DNA of 11,494 nucleotides from assembly GCA_003024985.2 (NCBI GenBank), contig PXIH01S0000163.1, one strand, 5' to 3'. The notes beneath the pieces are model-generated. The model had not been told where the DNA came from. It worked only from the letters and a program-made list of their open reading frames with translations, and ran no database searches. The translations under genes were made by a program, and so were the position numbers. This DNA comes from Euperipatoides rowelli. Taxonomy: Eukaryota; Onychophora; Udeonychophora; Euonychophora; Peripatopsidae. Positions 7,661 to 11,494 of this stretch are shown here, in pieces (within the stretch, counting starts at the first letter, position 1; every line of letters starts with the position of its first letter).

Positions 7661-8039
7661 GCGTTCGTCTAGCACTGCCTACGTACTTGTGAAATTGAAC
7701 AAAGGACAAACAGAGCACTCAGATGACATCCTTCAGTGCAAGATTATCAAAATCTACATGCAGACTTCATAGTATAATGGCATACGATAGGAGAAATAAA
7801 ATGGCAGATGATAAGATGCAGTAAATAAAATGTGCAGTAACTAGGTTATCTTCAAATCAAGAATAGCCTACTATTACATAAATGGTTTTGAGTAGAAAAA
7901 TACAAAATTGTGCCCATGATGCTAGTACAAATCCACATTATATGTTGGTGGTCACTTAGTATGTACCACATTTTAAATTTCACATGAAGTGCTGTTAAGA
8001 CGAGCTCCTAGAAATGGGCAGCAATAAGTTCCAAATACC

Positions 8040-8210
8040 GTATGGATGTCAGCATTATTTTTAAATTTAGTCCTAACCTTAGAATAACCCTAACTCCTAC
8101 TACATATTAAACCCACTATGCCCCAACCCTATGCTAATCTAGATAAGAGGTAACATAATCATTTTTTGATCGATTTCGATAATTCGACACAAGTTCCGCA
8201 AGCCCTTCCG
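8040..8210. repeat. Dispersed repeat, copy 1 (left of the 26-bp minisatellite)
   Basis: Shares an ordered set of words with 8815-8998: ATGGAT..CAG, TAACCTT, AACCCTAACTC / CATAACTCT, ATTAAACCCAC.ATG, CAACCCTATG.TAATC, TTTTTTGAT...GATAATT(C/T)(T)GACAC, and AGCCC near the end. Divergence is high (many substitutions and small indels), so the copies are old. The single TAACCCTAAC-like word is not a telomeric array. Confidence 0.6.
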
Positions 8211-8378
8211 TATTGATGAAATAAGATGTGCAGATGTTAAAAACGTGATAAAATGAATGAAAGGGAGGGTAATGGCCTCCCAATATTTTAACTATTGTTT
8301 AACTAAAGGGGCAATACAGTTTTATTTAATACTCGTTTAACATTTTACTTGAGAAAATGATTAAACTAGGATAGTGGA

Positions 8379-8750
8379 TAGAAGATGCACTCTTCCCTCC
8401 CCGCTAGAAGATGAACTCTTCCCTCCCCGCTAGAAAATGAACTCTTCCCTCCCCACTAGAATAACTGTTTCCCTCCTCACTAAAAGATGAACTATTCCCT
8501 TCCCACTACAAAATGAACTCTCCCCTCCCCACTACAAAATGAACTCTCCCCTCCCCACTACAAAATGAACTCTTCCCTCCCCAATAGAAGAAAAACTCTT
8601 TTCCTCCTCATAAATTCTTCCCTCCCGGCTAGAAGAACAACTGTGTCCCTCCTCACTAAAAGATTAACTAGAAGGTGAACTCTTACTTTCCCGCTAGAAG
8701 ATGAACTCTTTCAGTCCTTGCTAAAAGATTAACTCTTCCCCTCCCAGTTA
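8379..8750. repeat. Minisatellite, 26-bp unit, about 14-15 copies
   Basis: Unit TAGAAGATGAACTCTTCCCT plus CCCCGC. Unit starts fall at 8379, 8405, 8431, 8457, 8481, 8507, 8533, 8559, 8585, 8611, 8630, 8657, 8669, 8695 and 8722. Most are exactly 26 bp, with a 24-, a 19- and a 12-bp partial. The units at 8507-8558 are identical to each other (TACAAAATGAACTCTCCCCT...), which shows recent local duplication or homogenisation in the middle, while the right end is the most degenerate. The C/T content of the plus strand gives a pronounced strand bias. Confidence 0.92.
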
Positions 8751-8814
8751 TTTCTTACTAGAGCATACTAGCTAATCTTTCTAATGCCTTTTGCAACAAT
8801 TGTGCATGACTGAC

Positions 8815-8998
8815 TGCAATGGATAGCAGGGTTTATTTTTTTTACAGTCGTAACCTTCAGCCCCACCTTCGCCATAACTCTGATTACAAATTAAACCCAC
8901 GATGTTACAACCCTATGATAATCAATTGGTGCAATAAACTTTTTTAGATGTTTTTTGATAATTTTGACACACCATCCATCAGCCCAAACCATTAACCA
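8815..8998. repeat. Dispersed repeat, copy 2 (right of the 26-bp minisatellite)
   Basis: Same orientation as copy 1 and matched to it by ATGGATAGCAG, CGTAACCTT, AAATTAAACCCAC, ACAACCCTATGATAATC and TTTTTTGATAATTTTGACAC. The pair encloses the minisatellite in a direct-repeat arrangement, so either an element with an internal minisatellite was duplicated or the array expanded between two copies. Confidence 0.6.
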
Positions 8999-9098
8999 AT
9001 CAAGTTTCAGGAAATATGCAACAGTTGTTGTAATATACACCTAGTAGGATCAGTAAATAGGTTCTGATGTATTTTTTCACCCATACTGACATTAAGAG

Positions 9099-9774
9099 TA
9101 TGTTTTTTAAAAAACTCAGAGCACACTCTGATTCCAGAGAAATCAGATTTTTAAAAAATTTGGAGCACACTCTTTTTCACGTATTTTAATTAACTCCGAG
9201 CACTATCAGAGTGAGCTCTTACTACACTTAGAAAAAGCATCGGGTTTCAGAGCACTACCCACAATGCATCTTAACACAATCAAAATTCAAAATGGAGGAA
9301 AATGAACATTATTAATTTTACATGTGTCAAATATGACTTATCTGGTCTAATATTTATCTAGACGCTACTTTCTCTACATAATTTTCTTATTTTGACTATA
9401 CGTGATCTTTTACGATGGCAGTGATTATTTTTTATGTGCTGAAAAATAAATTGTTTTCAGTGAATGAGATAGCAATAGCTAGCGTCTATGTCTTGGTGGC
9501 ACAGATAGCAAGTACACTGACTTTGAAATGGATAACCCAGACATCTCATTTTCTGTCTGACAATGTACCTTTAAAAGCACTTCTTGTGAAGATTTAGCTA
9601 AAATTAGGCTTTTAAAGGGATTTTTTTTACTTTACACTTTTCCTCCTTTAATTTCCACATTTTATTACTCTGTTAGCGTATTTTAATAATCTTGGACTCT
9701 GTCTCACTCTTTTTGTACTCTGTGATGTGTACAGTTACTCCTATGCTCAAGTTCGGAGTTTTTTAAAAAATATA
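9099..9774. mobile_element. Candidate non-autonomous DNA transposon with imperfect inverted ends
   Basis: The 22 bp at 9099-9120 (TATGTTTTTTAAAAAACTCAGA) match the reverse complement of 9753-9774 at 20 positions, though part of this is the self-complementary T6A6 core. Inside the left end, a TTTTTAAAAAA..T..GAGCACACTCT unit occurs twice (9103 and 9147), and GAGCAC recurs near 9197 and 9248, like subterminal repeats of cut-and-paste elements. The right side has related ACTCTGTCTCACTCTTTTTG words. An open stretch at 9415-9597 (60 codons, starting MAVIIFYVLK) lies inside; I recognise no transposase domain in it and do not call it a gene. No target-site duplication is clear. The superfamily is not assigned. 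Confidence 0.3.
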
Positions 9775-9879
9775 GCCTAAGTTTTTTTTTTTTTATTAAT
9801 AATTTTAATAAATTTGGGAAATTACATTATTATAAGTAAACTACCTGCACATTTAATTAAATGCAATTTTTTTTTTTAG

Positions 9880-9961
9880 TATTACAAGGACGTTTGCTTC
9901 TGGAAAAACAGAGAAGATGATATTTCAGTGCTTGAGTGAACTGGGTTTGCCTAGTGGCAAG
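9880..9961 (+). CDS. PLCB4: Phospholipase C beta (PLCB4/NorpA class), internal exon b, EF-hand-like region
   Basis: This 82-bp exon lies between a T-rich acceptor ending in TAG and donor GTAAGG. Its first base T completes Ser with AG from 5428-5429, and 27 codons follow, with [15 protein letters not shown] and [10 protein letters not shown]. These are diagnostic of the PLC-beta4/NorpA group (family [25 protein letters not shown]); the PLC-beta1-3 paralogues have a quite different IYRLFSADRKR-type segment here. It encodes part of the EF-hand-like domain between the PH and catalytic X domains. The exon ends exactly on a codon (phase 0), and the family sequence NDEIE continues in the next exon 100 bp on. 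No stop or frameshift; it looks like a working exon. Confidence 0.95.
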
Positions 9962-10061
9962 GTAAGGTAACAAGTTTGGGACTCGTTAGATTTCTTGTTT
10001 TATTTGGGGACTATTTTTTTCATAACATTGTGGAATTTATTTATTATTTTATTGTTTTCAG
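9962..10061 (+). other. Phospholipase C beta intron, 100 bp
   Basis: A short phase-0 intron, GTAAGG ... TTATTGTTTTCAG. It contains in-frame stops, so it is not retained coding sequence: the open stretch that starts at 9976 in another frame mixes intron with exon. Its size contrasts with the 4.45-kb intron before it. Confidence 0.93.
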
Positions 10062-10162
10062 AATGATGAAATTGAGGTTGAAGATTTTACATTTGAGAAG
10101 TTTTATGAGCTCTATCACAAAATCTGTCCACGGACTGATATCGATGATCTTTTCAAATTCCT
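10062..10162 (+). CDS. PLCB4: Phospholipase C beta (PLCB4/NorpA class), internal exon c, EF-hand-like region
   Basis: A 101-bp exon after acceptor TTGTTTTCAG and before donor GTAAGT. It encodes 33 codons plus CT of a split codon: [20 protein letters not shown] then [13 protein letters not shown](L). The family form is NDEIE...[25 protein letters not shown], so identity is high. The segment is an EF-hand-like helix pair leading to the region that packs against the catalytic barrel. One oddity is FKF(L) where vertebrate proteins have FKKI at the exon end; it could be real divergence, since the donor itself is a perfect GTAAGT. The following exon (expected to encode the equivalent of NGDKTDYLTVDQ and the NEHQRDPRLNEI motif) is not found in the remaining 1.3 kb. 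Confidence 0.95.
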
Positions 10163-11237
10163 GTAAGTTATAAAAAATGTGATGTTTTAAAGTTAGCGTT
10201 AAACTTTATCCTTTAATAGTGTTAGTGGTGCACTTATTGATCCTTAGAATTAGATGCATGCATATTGGTTCAATTATAATATATATTCATATTGGGATGC
10301 ATCGGAGAGCGATTGAATAGATGGCCTATAGGAAATGTTTAATCATTCACACATTAGAAACTTATTTGCACTTAACGTAAGAGTTAGTAATTATTATCGT
10401 AACCTAGATTAATTTTAATGCTTTACATAGAACTTCTGTTTTGCTAAATAAATTTCAATTAATTAACAAAATGTTTTGATGTTGTTAATTGAATTCAATT
10501 AATATCCATGTTCAGTGACAAATTTCAAATTAATTTAACAAAAATCCAAAAAGTTTGCAAAAATTAACCTCTATTATGAGGAAATATTGTTTTGTTTGCT
10601 GCCAACTGGTATAGATTTCAATCGGAGGCGGAACTTTGTAGAAACAAAGAAAGTAACACTTATGGGCTCCCAGTTGTTAGGAACCCGAATATATTAAACA
10701 AAAAAAAAAAATCAGGTTTCTTTTTTATTTAACAATACCTTATTATTTATTATTCTAATTTTGGCAGCAAATTTATAAGCAAAGCTGTAAAAAAAAAAAT
10801 GTAGACCGTAAGCAAAAACATTAAACTATTGGACTGCCTTGCACTTAACGTTAACGTCATTACAAATGTAAACAAAATTGATTGCATATTAACCTTTGAA
10901 ATTGCAAATTAAAAAAAAAGACATGGTGCATATTAGCTTAGAGGGCCTCCGACAAAGTTTGTTGCTCGGCGCCTGTAAATAAAACTTTTAGGCTTAGAAG
11001 GCATTCAAGAAAATTTGGCTTACAGGCCCCGAGTAACAAAGTCCTGCTACTGATTTCAATATATTGGTTTTATGGAAATTAATATATTTATATAAAAAAA
11101 TATTTTTTTTATTTGTAAATTTGTTTTGTAAATTTAATATCTCATTTTATCAAAGCACGACAGTTATTTTATGAATTCTCATTATACTAGAATCAACAAC
11201 AATCGTATGAAAATTCATATCTGATAACTCTTAGAGG
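10163..11237 (+). other. Probable next phospholipase C beta intron, AT-rich
   Basis: It begins with donor GTAAGT, and no exon is recognisable to the end of the window. It contains the perfect 18-bp palindrome TTAATTGAATTCAATTAA at 10485-10502, A-runs near 10700, 10790 and 10911, and the inverted repeat at 10958-11040. Confidence 0.6.
10958..11040. repeat. Inverted repeat, 21-bp arms with two mismatches
   Basis: TTTGTTGCTCGGCGCCTGTAA (10958-10978) pairs with TTACAGGCCCCGAGTAACAAA (11020-11040), whose reverse complement is TTTGTTACTCGGGGCCTGTAA: 19 of 21 positions match. A 25-bp direct repeat overlaps it: GCTTAGAGGGCCTCCGAC... at about 10936 and GCTTAGAAGGCATTCAAG... at about 10993 match at about 19 of 25 positions. 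The loop is about 41 bp. The GC-richer arms in AT-rich DNA suggest a small foldback or MITE remnant. Confidence 0.7.
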
Positions 11238-11494
11238 CAGAGTCCTGCAAGAATAGGCCTGAACCTGACTCAACCATACCCAAATAAATATTCAGCCCGA
11301 AAATTTAAAAAAAAAATACCCGAACCTGAACTGATATTTTGTTGGATATTAATCATGAAACCCGACCCGACATTTCCAACTATTATTTTTTTATACGAAA
11401 AATTACCCGACTTATAATAATATAAAAAAATGAAAATTAGCCTGACAACTACAGTAAATTTACATTATTTTATGCCTGAAAAATTACCTGGATT
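11238..11494. mobile_element. Possible hAT-type transposon end, cut off by the window
   Basis: The sequence CAGAGTCCTGCAAGAATAGG starts at 11238 and is followed by many CCCGA/CCTGA-type words: CCTGAACCTGA, AGCCCGAAAA, ACCCGAACCTGA, AACCCGACCCGAC, TTACCCGAC, AGCCTGAC, ATGCCTGAAA. Several hAT-family elements start with CAG(A/G)G and have clustered ACCCGA-like subterminal motifs that bind the transposase. The eight bases before it, CTTAGAGG, would be the target-site duplication if this is right. The other end is outside the window, so this is an inference from pattern only. Confidence 0.3.

Larger units (their letters stand above)
5430..9879 (+). other. Phospholipase C beta intron, 4,450 bp, repeat-filled
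   Basis: Donor GTAAGA and acceptor TTTTTTTTTTTTAG frame this phase-2 intron (Ser codon AG|T). It holds a CTAGT-ended repeat, a reverse-strand retrotransposon 3' end, a 26-bp minisatellite and a candidate inverted-repeat element, all described separately. Between them, 6293-6880 is plain AT-rich sequence with an A18 run at 6389-6406, and 7661-8039 and 9000-9098 hold nothing I recognise. Confidence 0.88.

Noticed and set aside
8090-8115. Telomere-like TAACCCTAACTCCTAC
   Set aside because: A single imperfect word, and part of a dispersed repeat present again at 8849-8998; no telomeric array.
9976-10173. 65-codon open stretch
   Set aside because: Out of frame with the exon at 10062-10162 and made partly of the 100-bp intron; the other frame gives the conserved phospholipase sequence.

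Overview
This is a piece of an AT-rich animal nuclear genome. The evidence is spliced coding exons with GT/AG borders, long homopolymer runs, non-LTR retrotransposon debris in both orientations, minisatellites and repeats that look like non-autonomous DNA transposons. The repeat content suggests a marine invertebrate (mollusc, hemichordate or similar), but I cannot name the species. Nothing in the window looks prokaryotic, viral or organellar.

The only host gene I can support is on the plus strand. Three short exons (5376-5429, 9880-9961, 10062-10162) splice in frame into 77 complete codons plus split codons. They match the EF-hand-like region of a phospholipase C beta of the PLCB4/NorpA class, the Gq-activated enzyme that cleaves PIP2 to IP3 and diacylglycerol. 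The introns are 4,450 bp and 100 bp. The reading frame needs an exon upstream ending in CA and one downstream completing CTN. I found neither in the window, so almost all the rest is probably intron of this gene. The PH, X, Y, C2 and C-terminal regions lie outside.

Layout: 1-403 is a tandem, G-run-containing repeat ending in CTAGT. 528-1145 is a decayed RTE-like retrotransposon end. 1960-2460 is a four-unit array of about 132 bp. 2760-4095 is a twelve-unit degenerate array of about 105 bp. 4871-5247 is a long pyrimidine tract just before the first exon. The large intron (5430-9879) carries a second CTAGT-ended element with 102-bp core repeats (5811-6107), a GC-richer patch, the reverse-strand 3' end of another non-LTR retrotransposon (about 6881-7615), a perfect 22-bp palindrome, a 26-bp C/T-rich minisatellite flanked by two copies of a diverged repeat (8040-8998), and a possible inverted-repeat transposon (9099-9774). 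Past the last exon is AT-rich intron with an inverted repeat at 10958-11040. From 11238 the sequence is rich in CCCGA-like motifs and may be the start of a hAT-type element.

No new multi-gene system is visible. The most interesting material is the set of tandem-core repeat blocks that may be Helentron-related (HINE/pearl-like) elements, and their accumulation inside a conserved signalling gene.
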